Counted from the stretch's first letter, positions 1 through 9,568 are shown. The stretch is 64,000 nt of DNA from Ectobius pallidus (GCA_964059195.1 CAXKWD010000006.1:70139073-70203072); one strand, 5' to 3'. Numbers and translations are program-made. Notes: generated by a model not told the origin, from the sequence alone.

Positions 1-276
1 TGATTTCCAAGCTATGACAAAAAAAAAGCAAAGCCACCTGCAATTGATTTGACAAATGAAACCTATTCCCGTAAACTGATGCTTTGATAGCTCAAAAAAA
101 ATTTCACGTTTTCTGATAGTTTTTCACTCATAACTCGCCAACGAAGCGAAAATTAAAAATCCTGCTTCGAGATGCATTCGGGCACCCTTCAGTGCATCTA
201 TGATTGAATTCAGCGTGCAGTAGGTTTCGCTGGGCATCCATTCCAGACAGACAAAAAAATACTTCCTCTTATTATT
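1..276 (+). repeat. Partial copy (3' half) of the ~600-bp interspersed/tandem repeat family
   Basis: This stretch matches the second half of the units arrayed at 21238-24905. Shared landmarks, in the same order, are the 'tgcaattgatttgaca' block, 'ctgatgcttt', 'tttttcactcataactcgc', 'cgaagcgaaaattaaaaat', the 'gattt/ggtttcgctgggcatc' block and a final 'cagacagaca..cttcctcttatta'. It runs off the left window edge, so its 5' half is not visible. It has no coding capacity. Family identity is seen directly in the sequence; its transposon class is unknown. Confidence 0.8.
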
Positions 277-365
277 ATACTGAAGAAGGATGGTGAACCA
301 AGGGCGTGTATACGATTTCGGCTCTGGTTGGATTAAACTCTCCCCTGCAGATATTGGAGATTGAT

Positions 366-655
366 ATACGAGGGCTATTTTTTTCAACCTCCGATGGGGC
401 ATTAAATTGAAAACCACAGTGAAAATCAAAACTGTTTTATTTGGAACATTTAGGTACATCTTCTAGCCACTTCTCTACATAGTTGCGCTCCGATTGAGAC
501 ATTTGTCGTAGCGTAGTACCAACTTTCCAATACCCTCTTCATATAAGCTTGCCGCCAAGGTATTGAGAAGGTTATTCCCGACTTTTTGAAGTCTTTTGAA
601 GTTCTTCGTTGGTGTGGAAGCGCTGCCCTCCCAGGTCTTTCTTCAGCTGCTGAAA
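366..655 (-). mobile_element. Mariner 3' end, minus-strand arm of a fold-back
   Basis: On the minus strand this encodes the last part of a mariner-type transposase, with a recognisable YEEGIGKLVLRYDKCLN ending, followed by a short 3' UTR. It ends in the terminal inverted repeat 'tacgagggctat' at 366-377. It abuts a plus-strand fragment of the same element at about 656, so the two 3' parts lie back to back. No complete DDE/D domain is present, so it cannot code for active transposase. Confidence 0.75.
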
Positions 656-858
656 AATGACAGTCGATGAAACGTGGATTCGTTACGACAATCCAGAATC
701 AAAAGAGCAATCAAAACAATGGATGCACAGAAATTTCCCGAATAAACCCAAAATCTGGCTTGCTTCTACACCAACGAAGAATTTCAAAACACTGCAAAAT
801 GCCTTGAAGACCCTTCTCAATACGCTGGGGGCAAGCTTCTATGAAGAGGGTATTGGAA
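656..858 (+). pseudogene. Mariner transposase fragment, plus-strand arm, interrupted
   Basis: The plus frame from about 657 reads VDETWIRYDNPESKEQSKQW, which carries the DETW catalytic-aspartate motif that mariner transposases share in their central domain. It then jumps to the C-terminal region (ASFYEEGIG) after an internal deletion. Frame is lost at 858, where a 2.4-kb hAT-like element begins. Short mariner homology resumes at 3268 (GGAAAGTTGGT) and again at 3625-3750. It is inactive: truncated, deleted and interrupted. Confidence 0.8.
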
Positions 859-871
859 TAGTGATGAGCGA

Positions 872-1060
872 GACCAGTCTTGGTCTTGCAGTCTTGGTCT
901 TGCAGGATATGCAAGACCGAGACCAAGACCAAGACCGCATCAGCGTTAGCAAGACCAAGACCAAGACCGACCATGCAAGACCGAGACCAAGACCAAGACC
1001 AACCCTGCAAGACTCTGGCAAGAACAAGACCTAACTGCAAGACTCTTGCAGTCTTGGTAT
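872..1060. repeat. Left subterminal AGACCA-type repeat array of the hAT-like element
   Basis: About 190 bp is built from the hexamer 'agacca' arranged in longer units of the form 'tgcaagaccgagaccaag'. The first 30 bp run in the opposite sense (cttggtcttgcagtcttggt), so the array contains a local inversion. In hAT elements, subterminal repeats are usual transposase-binding sites; a binding role here is inferred. The array creates spurious open frames rich in RPR or VLVL on both strands, which are not genes. Confidence 0.85.
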
Positions 1061-1643
1061 TTGAAAAAGTTTTATAAAGCCCCATTGTGTATGCAGCGAG
1101 CCAGCGAGCGCTACTCAAAGGCGCCGCAGTGTCGCTAGCCTGGGTAGTCCCAAGGCTGGTAGGCCTATAATGTAGAGGTTGCCTCATCGTGCGGTAACCA
1201 ATGAGAGCAGACCCGGTGCGTGACGCTGTCGGTGTCCAAAAACGAGCGCACCATTCAAATAATACATATGAAATCCGTATACTACCTCTCTCACCACTAC
1301 GTTAAAACAAATTACTGCAATGAAAACTTACAATTAATCTGACGGATTTCCCTGAATGGCATTCCATACAGCTAGTTCCTTCAATTGGTGGGAGTTAAAT
1401 TCACGATAAACACTCCATATTCATTTTTAAAATGTTTAATTGCAATAGTTCTTTAGTATTAAAGTACGAAAGACAAACAGATGTAACAAAGGACCAAAGC
1501 CATATATGAAATTTCATTTTACGTAAATATAAAAACTGACCACATAATTTATCAATAAAACTTAAAAATTCTGCCATACAGTTATTTAATAACTAGTTTC
1601 TCTAACCTCTCACTGGGTTAAAAGAAAGCTATGACTGAGGATT

Positions 1644-1851
1644 TATAATAATTCTTTAATACAACCAAATGGTCATACTACGATGAATGGAGCAACGATG
1701 GAATTACATATGGCAGGGGAAAACGGAGCACCCCGAGAAAGCCTGCCCCGACCCCACTTTGTCCACCACAAATTCCACATGGATCCATCGAGATCTGATC
1801 CCTGGTCCCAGCGGTGGAGGGGCGCTCTAACCATTCAGCCATGGGGATGGC
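1644..1851 (-). mobile_element. tRNA-derived SINE with ~15-bp target duplication
   Basis: Read on the minus strand, the head is tRNA-like: an A-box-like TGGCTGAATGGTTAGAGCGC is followed by a degenerate B box (GGGATCAGATC). The body contains 'tttctcggggtgctccg', a block seen in many arthropod SINEs. It is bounded by CTATGACTGAGGATT (1629-1643) and CTATGACTGAGGAATT (1852-1867), a one-base-indel target duplication typical of LINE-driven insertion. It lies inside the hAT-like element, so it is younger than that element. The open frame 1683-1877 over it is not a gene. Confidence 0.8.
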
Positions 1852-3069
1852 CTATGACTGAGGAATTGAAACTTTAAACAGTAGCCCCCGTAACTTAAAA
1901 CATGACATGCTGAGTATCCTATTCATTAACGATGGTATCCTTTTTTATACCTGTCATTAATATTCATAGCCTACTCTCACATAGAATCTTTCCTGTCTAC
2001 TTGAACAAAATATAACATAGCTATTCAGCTCATTCCATTCTCTTTGCAGAAAATTTCAAAATAAAGTGAAGTCTGAAAAAATCATGTTATACGCCCGGTA
2101 TGCTTTATAATTATTCAATAAAACACTATTAAACCGTAGATTAATTAAAACAGGAACTTATTTGACGGGTATTTGCTAGTTATTACATTACAGTTACGTA
2201 TCTGATTGTACTGTAGCTATACAGGCCTACATTTTGCAGATGATAGATAGGAGATCCACTGAAAACTTTTTTACTAGTACAATTTTGTTATTGGCACATG
2301 ACGGTGGCGGTGTTTAAGTTCTTGCTGCTAATTCATATTAAGGATGCATATCGAATGGGAAAAGATACTAAAAGTAGAAAATGCCTGGTCTAGAAATATT
2401 TGCTTGCATGAAGAATAATTATAATTATTTATGACCCAATTAATTGAAGGCCCGAAACTTGAAAGTAAGTAGAAAGTAATTTATGGGAGGTAGCGGAAAT
2501 CCTTAAAGTGCAGAAATGATCTTTTCACAATGCGTTATAAATTAGAACTAGGGTATATGAAAAGAGAAATATTATTTATTGTAGCCTATGAGTTTGGGTT
2601 TCGAATGGACATTGTGTGATTTTCTATAGATTGCACAATTTCTAAAGCATCTGCTTCAATGCCGTTAGGTTTTGTTATTGTATTATACTGTTTTAAACAG
2701 GTCAGATAGAACCTCTCTCCTATGCGGAAGTCTTTTAAACATTTCATACACATCCTGTTAATATTACTTCTTCTCTCCACAGCCGTTCAATTTGAAAGTT
2801 TACAATATAATATTCATAATTTTACACTCTCAAATAGTGTATAGCATCTAGTGGATTTTGGGTTTAAAGTTCTGCAATAGGATAACAGAGAATATTTAAA
2901 TTTACACTCAAAGTTTACTGTTCTAGCTTATATCACCATGGACGTTTCGGCAAACAGCGTGACATCACATTACTGTTTACTGCAACTAAAAGCAATTAGC
3001 TTTCGTTACTTTCCCAAGCTATAACACACATGTAATCGGTGTAACTTTAAATCATGTAAGATGCGTAAA

Positions 3070-3256
3070 GGAAGACTGCAAGACTCTTGCAACAAGACCA
3101 AGACCGAGTATGCAAGACCGAGACCAAGACCAAGACCACTGATGCAAGACCGAGACCAAGACCAAGACCAGGGTTACCAATGCAAGACCAAGACCAAGAC
3201 TGAGAGTGCAATACCAAGACCAAGACCAAGACCGCCTTGGTCTTGGTCTTGCATTT
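3070..3256. repeat. Right subterminal AGACCA-type repeat array of the hAT-like element
   Basis: This is the counterpart of the left array. It has 'tgcaagaccgagaccaag' units and a final inverted portion (cttggtcttggtcttgc) leading directly into the right terminus. Both ends also share 'ctgcaagactcttgc'. The symmetry supports treating 859-3267 as one element. Confidence 0.85.
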
Positions 3257-3285
3257 GCTCATCACTAATTGGAAAGTTGGTGTAA

Positions 3286-3624
3286 CTCGATCGGTAAGAC
3301 CTGAGCTAAACAAACGGCTGCGCAGTAGGCTATGATTATGTAATCTAGACCTGCCTGACCTTCGCCTCACGTGATGTTCCCTGCTGTACAGACCGTTTAA
3401 AAACATCTTAGGTAGCCTCACAGCATTCAATAGTGAAGACCCAACAGCCATATTCTGTGAGTTACATACCATTACTTAAATAATATTTCATAACTAAAAA
3501 AATTAATACTTTATTCACTTTAATTTTGTTTTCAATAGTTACGAGCTATTTATGAACCGCATAGTTTGGAATGAATAGTACAGTACATGCATTATCTGCG
3601 CGTGTTTGGTTCAGATTGACACAA
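3286..3624. other. Second interruption of the mariner, origin not recognised
   Basis: Mariner homology stops after 'attggaaagttggt' (3268-3281) and resumes at about 3625 with 'acaaatgtgtcaatcgg'. The ~340 bp between them has no clear terminal repeats, coding sequence or target duplication that I can see. It could be a worn insertion or a replacement of mariner sequence. Confidence 0.4.
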
Positions 3625-3750
3625 ATGTGTCAATCGGAGCTCGACTATATAGAGAAGTAGCTAGAAGGTGTACATAAATGTTCTAAACAAAACAGTTTCG
3701 ATTTTCACTGTGGTTTTCATTTTATGCCCCATCGGAGGTTGAAGAAAAAT
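3625..3750 (+). mobile_element. Mariner 3' end, distal piece of plus-strand arm
   Basis: The block 'tcaatcggagctcgactata', 'agaagtagctagaaggtgta' and 'gccccatcggaggttgaa' is the inverted counterpart of 370-500. It covers the end of the transposase and the 3' UTR. The expected terminal 'agccctcgta' is missing after 3745, so this end is degraded. Confidence 0.7.
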
Positions 3751-3848
3751 GCAAAATGACAAAGTGATACAAACTACATATTTGTAGTGGTTAAAATGAA
3801 AGAAACGACAGTGACATCAGGTGATATCCTGTTTATCTCTATAACGTA

Positions 3849-4566
3849 CTACAGTGAGTCCCACGCAAGAGTTGGCCAATGACGCGGGTTTCTGCGTCGC
3901 AGCTGCCACAGCTCCAACTCCCGAGCGATCGGGTAAAATATCTACGCTAATAATGCCGCGGTCGGTGTAATGATTCAGGTTCTCACATTTACAGTTAAAA
4001 TTAGAATGAAAATAACCACATACCTCATCATAAGAGATGTTGGAAATGTTCTCCTCTTTCATCCACACAATACTGGCACCTTTTTAGGAAATTTTATTTC
4101 ACGCGTATAAGTTCAGCTTCCGAGACAGAGGTACTTTCTCTTGTGATAGGCCTATGTGGTATTGTCTTTAAGTTCTTCTAACAGTATGTAAACATTATTT
4201 ATGGGGAAACTTGAAAAATAAAGTGTATAGGTCAATTTCCCATACATAAGAAGAACTTAAAGACAATATCACCAAAGAAAATAACTCTATCTCGGAAGCT
4301 GAACTTAAGCGCGTGGAAGAAAATTTCCGAACAAGGTGCCAGTATTGTGTGGATACAAGAGGAGAACATTTCCAACATCTCTTGTTATGAGGTATGTGGT
4401 TATTTTCATTATAACTTTAACTGTAAATGTGATAACCTGAATCATTACACCGACCGCGGCATTATTTGCGTAGATATTTCACCCGATCGCTCGGGAGTTG
4501 GAGCTGTGCCAGCCGCGACGCAGAAACCCGCGTCATTGGCCAACTCTTGCGTGGGACTCACTGTAG
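3849..4566. repeat. Long inverted repeat (arms ~330 and ~318 bp, spacer ~69 bp)
   Basis: Arm 1 (3849-4179) is the reverse complement of arm 2 (4249-4566) at roughly 94% by eye, with small indels. The outer ends read 'tacagtgagtcccacgcaag' and its complement. Each arm contains the same reading frame, one on each strand (minus 3817-4068, plus 4347-4601), with shared EENISNIS, CGYFH and NHYTDRGII segments. I do not recognise this peptide. A transcript through the locus would fold into a long hairpin. It could be a fold-back transposon or an inverted duplication of an exon-like segment. Confidence 0.85.
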
Positions 4567-5737
4567 ATCCTAAATGTTTACCAAAACGATACTGGACCTA
4601 AAGAGAGAGTTCTGTTAAACAATGTTTACGATTCAAAATAACAAGAAGTAATAGTACATTATGCAACAAGCCTATAATGGCATGTTTAGGCAGCTTGAAT
4701 TAAAAGTAGAACTTCGAGCACAAGCCACACGAAGTAAAGTTGCATATTATGCCACTCCATTGTACTAACTTTGGCATCCGTCACATCGAAAACACTCTTT
4801 TAGTTAAAACATTTGAATATTATGATGAAAATAGACACAGTTTAAAAATTTACAATTTCAAAATTCACTGCGCCTTTATAAATGTGACATTTCTCACCGT
4901 AATTGCAAAAGTCGTTATATTTGGTGGGTGAAAAGCGTTTTCATATCGGCAGCAATGTACGAGAGAATCAATAACAGCTTCTTAACTGTCTGCGCGTTGC
5001 AGTATGACTGGCTCTATGATGCGTAATTCATTTCAATAATATTTATTAATATTTCGCAAATGCTAAAAACTGTATGATACAAGTGGTACAATTATTTTAT
5101 TATGCTCGTAAGATTGCTTCACTCGCCCTTGCGGGCACGTTCCGCAAACATACCTACTCGCAAAATAAAATCCTTCCTTTAGCTCTATTGTATTATTAAT
5201 ATTATTATTAGGAATGAAACTCGCTTTTCTCGTTTCACAATTTCCATACGAGTATTTTTATTACCAATACGGGTAGGTAGCATACGACTGTTCTTGTTCG
5301 ACGATAATTAGTTTACATGTTTAAGTTTTAAGATTTTAGATTCAATCACACAAACGGCCGCGCTGTTCTTTGCATCAACTAGTTGTCGTAGTTCTTGTCT
5401 CCTCCGACAAATGGCAGCTCATGGATTAGGTCAAATCGAAGCTTCTTGTTTGGTATTTTTTAGCCAATGGATTTTGACAGCAAGAAATGAATTAATTTTA
5501 TTATGATATTGAAATGAACACGAACATAATTTATTTTATTTTAAATACAGGTTGATTGTCACGTAGTTTTCAGCTGCTAATCTCAAGGCCTCAAGATCGT
5601 TCTATGTTCGATAATAGTCTATACTAAACTGATGCTATAATGAAAATCAGTTTCGAAATTAGTATCATTATAATACCGTTACGTCATAAGCGCATGATAG
5701 TATGGTCGAACAAAAATATATGCAAAACTGAGTTAAA
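4567..5737. other. Unrecognised A+T-rich sequence
   Basis: I see no convincing coding stretch, terminal repeat or RNA gene. A small G+C-rich block near 5108-5160 ('actcgcccttgcgggcacg') resembles the starts of GC-headed arthropod repeats but cannot be followed further. Confidence 0.4.
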
Positions 5738-5993
5738 CCAATGTTGGCATATGCAGCAGAAACCATAGCTTATGCAGCAAAAACTAAACAAAAATTAAGC
5801 ACAAGTGAAATGGACATTTTAAGTTCTATTCAAGGGAAGACACTTTTTGACCAGAAACACAATATAGAAATTAGGGAGAATAGCGTAATTCAAGATATTT
5901 GGAAATAAGATATAGAAAATAAGATATTTGGAAATAAGATATAGGTAGAACGGCGGATGATCTTCAGATGAGAAGAGCTAAAGAAGCTTAATA
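5738..5993 (+). pseudogene. LINE reverse-transcriptase C-terminal fragment
   Basis: A plus frame beginning at 5738 reads PMLAYAAETIAYAAKTKQKL, then ILSSIQGKTLFDQKH and IEIRENSVIQDI. The (L)xYAAET...TKxKxxxxxxxxxxxxIQGKT pattern is the region just after the RT domain in RTE/jockey-type LINEs. Stops follow at about 5906, and RTADDLQMRRA appears in a second frame. It is short, isolated and decayed. Confidence 0.6.
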
Positions 5994-6176
5994 ATATTTT
6001 TGTAAGATAACGTGCCAATACATATAATATTGTCAGGTGACGCGATGATCTTACAACAAATGTGGAATCGGTTGTTTGGCCGCAAGGCGTATGTTTGGCC
6101 GGAGATATAGGCTATGGCTTAGGTATAACGTGGTTGGAAGGCGGGGATCAAAATAATATCTATCTCTGGTATAGAG

Positions 6177-6277
6177 CTCTGGGCTTTTGTAGTTTTTCCT
6201 CCTGCCACGTGAGCGCGCTGCTCTCCACATTCGGGTATTGCCAACTTCCGGTTTCCTCATCATTGTGTGTTTTCAAT
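6177..6277 (+). repeat. Left inverted terminal region of the candidate SAP-YqaJ/THAP element
   Basis: The first 22 bases are nearly identical to the right copy. The rest is a degenerate match, strongest at 'cttccgg' and 'ttgtgtgttttcaata'. The ATG of the SAP frame follows directly at 6278, so this segment probably includes the promoter and 5' leader of that gene. Confidence 0.55.
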
Positions 6278-7670
6278 ATGAGTTCGGGACGGTTCGCCAA
6301 TTTTACAGTGAAGGAGTTAAAAAGGATGTTATTCGAAGATGGTGCAACAAATATTTCATAGTTAACAAAGCAAGAGTTGATTGCAAGGTGAGAAATCAAA
6401 GCTATCTGCCTTCTGAAACGTTCACTAACTGTTCTAATATGGTGCAATATGCCTGCGGTCTCAAATATTTTTGTATACGTTGCACGATTTATTTTCATGT
6501 TTTTTTACAAATATGCATGAACTTTTTCGTATCATAACTTATTGACACACAGTCTAATAATATGACGCTGTTTGTTTTGGTTGCAGGTTGCTCAGGCGAG
6601 AGAAAAATCCGGATAGGAACTTTGCCTTATTCGAAGTTGAGGTTATAGAATCAGAAAGTACCCACGACTTTCCTTCGACAAATTTCTTCAAGATAAATTC
6701 ATTCAAGAAAGAACGGTTTAAACTTTTTGACGAATACCCCATAACCACTTGGTTCGAAAAGTGTAGGGCAGGCAGCAGTATGAAAGCTGGCCGGACTCTA
6801 GCAATTAGAAAATTCATCAAGTTCAAGTTAGTAAATAAGATATATTATGCACAAGTACAGGCACAGATGTTACTGACTGATATTCACAGGTGTGACTTTG
6901 TTATTTGTAGGGGCGGATTTCTATGACCTAAAAAATAGGATATATGCATGCATTTATGACCTAAAAACATTAAAATATGACCAATAAAATTTTAAATATG
7001 ACTTTACCACTTACACATTATGTATATATTTTTTAAGTTTCATTACAATTAATTTCATTAAAACATAATGTTAATTATTTAAAATATCTGTAAAGTCTCG
7101 AAAAGTATCATTATAATGCAAAATTTACATTTTTTTAAAGTTATATATTTATTTCATTTTTATTTTATTTTTTTATTTTTTATTATTATTATTATTATTT
7201 ATTATTTTATTTAAATTACATTTACAAACTTATGTACAAATACAAATACTAAAATACACAAATAAACAAACAAAAATTACAAATTTCAAAATTAAAGTAA
7301 AATATGATATGATATGAAACTTCATCATTTCTTTAATATGCACATAAATATGCCACAAATATGACCTAAATATGCTACAATAGTTGAAAATTGCCTAATT
7401 ATGCAGTTATATGCACAATAAAAGCCGTTCCATTTCCACCAGGATGCTTGAAATCTGGTTTAAATTAGTCGGAAACCTGAAATAATGCAAAGGTGAAAAA
7501 TGTGACATGTCACAGAAATCCGTCCCCTAGTTATTTGGACTAAGAAGGGCATCATTATTCAACACATAAAATTTAACAAAGCATTTTCTGAGGGGCTACT
7601 TCATAATGTAAATGTTTATTATCAAACAGTATTTTTGCCTCTTCTGCAAAATACCAATAAAAATGATTAG
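6278..7670 (+). pseudogene. SAP-domain / YqaJ-type nuclease-like gene, disrupted
   Basis: Exon 1 (6278-6386) starts MSSGRFANFTVKELKRMLFE, a SAP-like helix-turn-helix (DNA-binding) segment ending LTKQELIAR. It has one in-frame TAG at codon 28. A GT donor (6387, gtgag) and an acceptor 'ttgcag' (6581-6586) join it in frame to exon 2. Exon 2 has ITTWFEKCRAGSSMKAGRTL and then IYYAQVQAQMLLTD..RCDFVI, which resembles the late YqaJ-like nuclease segment 'YYxQVQxQLxxTxxxxCDFxxW'. A 622-bp hAT MITE (6908-7529) splits that segment. After its removal the frame continues WTKKGIIIQHIKFNKAFSEG to a stop at 7668. The early catalytic part expected of YqaJ proteins is absent, apparently by deletion between SAP and YYAQVQ. 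This copy cannot be functional. Confidence 0.72.
6908..7529. mobile_element. hAT MITE, 622 bp, with perfect 8-bp target duplication
   Basis: The termini are TAGGGGCGGATTTCTATGAC (6908-6927) and the inverted TAGGGGACGGATTTCTGTGAC read from 7529 downward. The exact 8-bp duplication GTTATTTG flanks it at 6900-6907 and 7530-7537. The interior is very A+T-rich, with repeated 'atatgacctaaa' motifs and no coding capacity. Its insertion splits a conserved YqaJ-type codon run (CDFVI / WTKKG), so excision in silico restores the older frame. Confidence 0.93.
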
Positions 7671-7701
7671 TTGTACAGTTGCTATTGTCTTTTGATTTGT
7701 T

Positions 7702-8070
7702 TTAAATAAAAATAGCTGAACCACCAAGTTTTTTATGACTACGACAAAAATAAGAGGCTACTTTAAAATGTTGAGTATTTGACAAATTTATATTTTCTGG
7801 GCTCAGCCAGTGTTCCGCCATCCCAATTACCTCCAAATTATTGTCTGGTGACATAATACATAACATATCTGATTTACCTAGAAAACCTTGAATGTTAAGA
7901 AACATGACATTTACAAAATTAGTGTTATAATTAACTATAGGACTATTATGATTACATTTTTCTTTAGCAGGTTTTGATCTACTTGTTACAAGAGTTTCTA
8001 TTACAGGCATACAACAAATCTGGACATTTTCAGATACATTTAAACTATCCTTAGGCCTAGCCCCACATTC
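7702..8070 (-). pseudogene. LINE endonuclease N-terminal fragment
   Basis: The minus frame 8010-7702 contains NVMFLNIQGFLGK, EVIGMAEHWLSPENI and FCRSHKKLGGSAIFI. These match the first blocks of an apurinic-type endonuclease in LINE ORF2: an N..NIQ..  start, the catalytic Glu in AEHWL, and GGSAIF. The frame ends just before 7702 and no RT domain follows, so this is a truncated copy. It lies within the candidate 6177-8739 element and was probably inserted there later. Confidence 0.7.
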
Positions 8071-8371
8071 TACTCTAAAAAATCAAGCCCGGACCCATGT
8101 TTTCCTAAAAATTTGTATGTAGTTTGTTTTTTACTCAATTACAATACAGAATGACCATTTTATCGGTTACGGGAGAAATTTCGATTGACATTGACAGTCT
8201 TAAATGTCAAAATAAATGACCAAAAAAATTGGCATAAAAAATTACACTGAAAAGATGAAATACTAATTTAACATGGAAATGAAACTTGATTATGAGTCTA
8301 AACGAGGTTAAGTTGGTCAGGTATACTTATTATTTCATAGGCTTATATATTTTTCTCAACATCTACTAGGC

Positions 8372-8617
8372 CTATATCAGAAATATCTTAATCACTCTAA
8401 AAAAAAACATGAAATACTCGCCAAAACTGATCAAAGGAACATTAAAATCATTTTCTGTGAAGTGACAGCTGCAAACACGAGAATACTGGGAAGGTGTTTT
8501 TCCATGGCGTAATTTGACCATCCATTCTTGAAAAATAGCCCTTTCTTTTGGAAAACTAAGTCCTAAATTTTTGTTTGCAACGGCTGAACAGCCGAAAACA
8601 TAGCAGTTAATCGCCAT
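8372..8617 (-). CDS. THAP-type zinc-finger domain protein, first exon (partial)
   Basis: From the ATG at 8617 the minus frame starts MAINCYVFGCSA and continues GLSFPKERAIFQEWMVKLRH and YSRVCSCHFTENDF. This fits the THAP C2CH pattern: Cys-x4-Cys, an FP after about 15 residues, an invariant Trp, and C-x-x-H-F near the end. THAP domains bind DNA in P-element-type transposases and related genes. The frame runs into a stop at 8372, so either the exon ends near ISFGE or the gene is broken there. It faces the SAP-YqaJ gene inside the same inverted ends. An in-frame upstream Met exists at 8701, but MAIN is the natural THAP start. Confidence 0.72.
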   Translation of the reverse strand: MAINCYVFGCSAVANKNLGLSFPKERAIFQEWMVKLRHGKTPSQYSRVCSCHFTENDFNVPLISFGEYFMFFFRVIKIFLI

Positions 8618-8652
8618 AATTACTTCCAAAACAAGACACAAGCACAGAACTG

Positions 8653-8739
8653 TATTGTAAACACAGGCCTCTGAGATAGCCGGAAGTGGATAATACCTCA
8701 TTCTCGGCGGCCATCTTAAAAGCGCAGAGCTCTATACCA
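8653..8739 (-). repeat. Right inverted terminal region of the candidate SAP-YqaJ/THAP element
   Basis: Read on the minus strand from 8739 this begins 'tggtatagagctctgcgctt', then 'aagatggccgcc', 'ggtattatccacttccgg' and 'tgtgtttacaata'. The match to 6177-6277 is high in the first 22 bases and patchy after. It is followed by the THAP frame about 35 bp further on. Confidence 0.55.
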
Positions 8740-9568
8740 ATAATGTGCATAGGTTCCCGTACTTGGTACTAAACTAGAAAATTGTATCATAAACTTTTAA
8801 TGCACGCAATGCAATATATGAATAATATTGAATGCAAGTAGTGTTGGATATCAACAATGTATCAACATCTAAATAAATAGAACATTTTCAGCATACCAGG
8901 ATTTATTAGTTCCATTACAATTCCTATTAATAGGAACCTTACTTTTCACAAGGAATTCTAAGAAATGTACATGTATAGCCTATGAAAGTGCATTGCGGGC
9001 AATAAATAATACAAATCTAAGGATGTTTTCTTCATATAAGGTCGGCTTGAATAATGTTCCCTCATGCGTTGCTTGAAATTTGCCAGAAAAGAATAGGTAT
9101 TTTAACTTAACTTATCTATTACGCGAAGATGTATGCTTCTGGTTATATTACCATTGTGTAAGTTCTTAGTACAAGGCCAACAAAAAGTCATCAAGATTCT
9201 TAGTACAAACCTAAGAATGAGGACACTGAATATGGGCATGCTTAAACAGATGATAATTTTCACCTTCAACACCATACTCCTTAAAATAATAATAGTATTA
9301 ATTAAAGATTTAATAGCGAATATTAATATAACTATCACTGCTGTTATCCCATGGTAATATTAAGGAGTAAATATAAATATGTCGAAGAATGAGTGTCCAA
9401 AGAAAATTGAAATGCAAACAAAGAAGTGAGACGTAACAAATAATGGCATGGACAAATAAAATTGACCATCTCTTCAATTTTCATATAATTTCGATACCAC
9501 TGTGTAATATGTTCCTAGTTTTGTAGATCTGTTCCTTTGAATAATTATATTATATTCTACCAATTATG

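Larger units (their letters stand above)
859..3267. mobile_element. hAT-like non-autonomous transposon, about 2.4 kb, inserted in the mariner
   Basis: Both ends carry the 11-bp inverted terminus TAGTGATGAGC (859-869) / GCTCATCACTA (3257-3267). The flanks are TATTGGAA (851-858) and ATTGGAA (3268-3274), a 7-of-8 match that fits the 8-bp hAT target duplication with one base lost. The flanking DNA on both sides is the same mariner sequence, which confirms an insertion. Subterminal arrays of AGACCA-type repeats sit at both ends. The interior is A+T-rich with short frames only (for example 2586-2780 minus, unrecognised). No transposase was identified, so it would rely on another element for movement. 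Confidence 0.82.
6177..8739. mobile_element. Candidate two-gene DNA element: SAP-YqaJ gene and THAP gene between inverted ends
   Basis: The two ends are inverted copies: 'tggtatagagctctgggctt' (6177-6196) against 'tggtatagagctctgcgctt' read from 8739 downward. Weaker inverted similarity continues for about 100 bp (ggtatt..acttccggttt..ctca, then tgtgttt.caata). Immediately inside the left copy lies a start codon for a SAP-domain protein that continues into a YqaJ-type segment. Immediately inside the right copy lies a THAP-domain start on the minus strand. The genes face each other. No clear target duplication was found. It could instead be two separate insertions of one family that share a promoter. 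Confidence 0.5.

Noticed and set aside
657..1187. Overlapping frames on both strands rich in Arg-Pro or Leu-Val repeats
   Set aside because: They are translations of the AGACCA hexamer array; the only real coding signal is the mariner part before 858.
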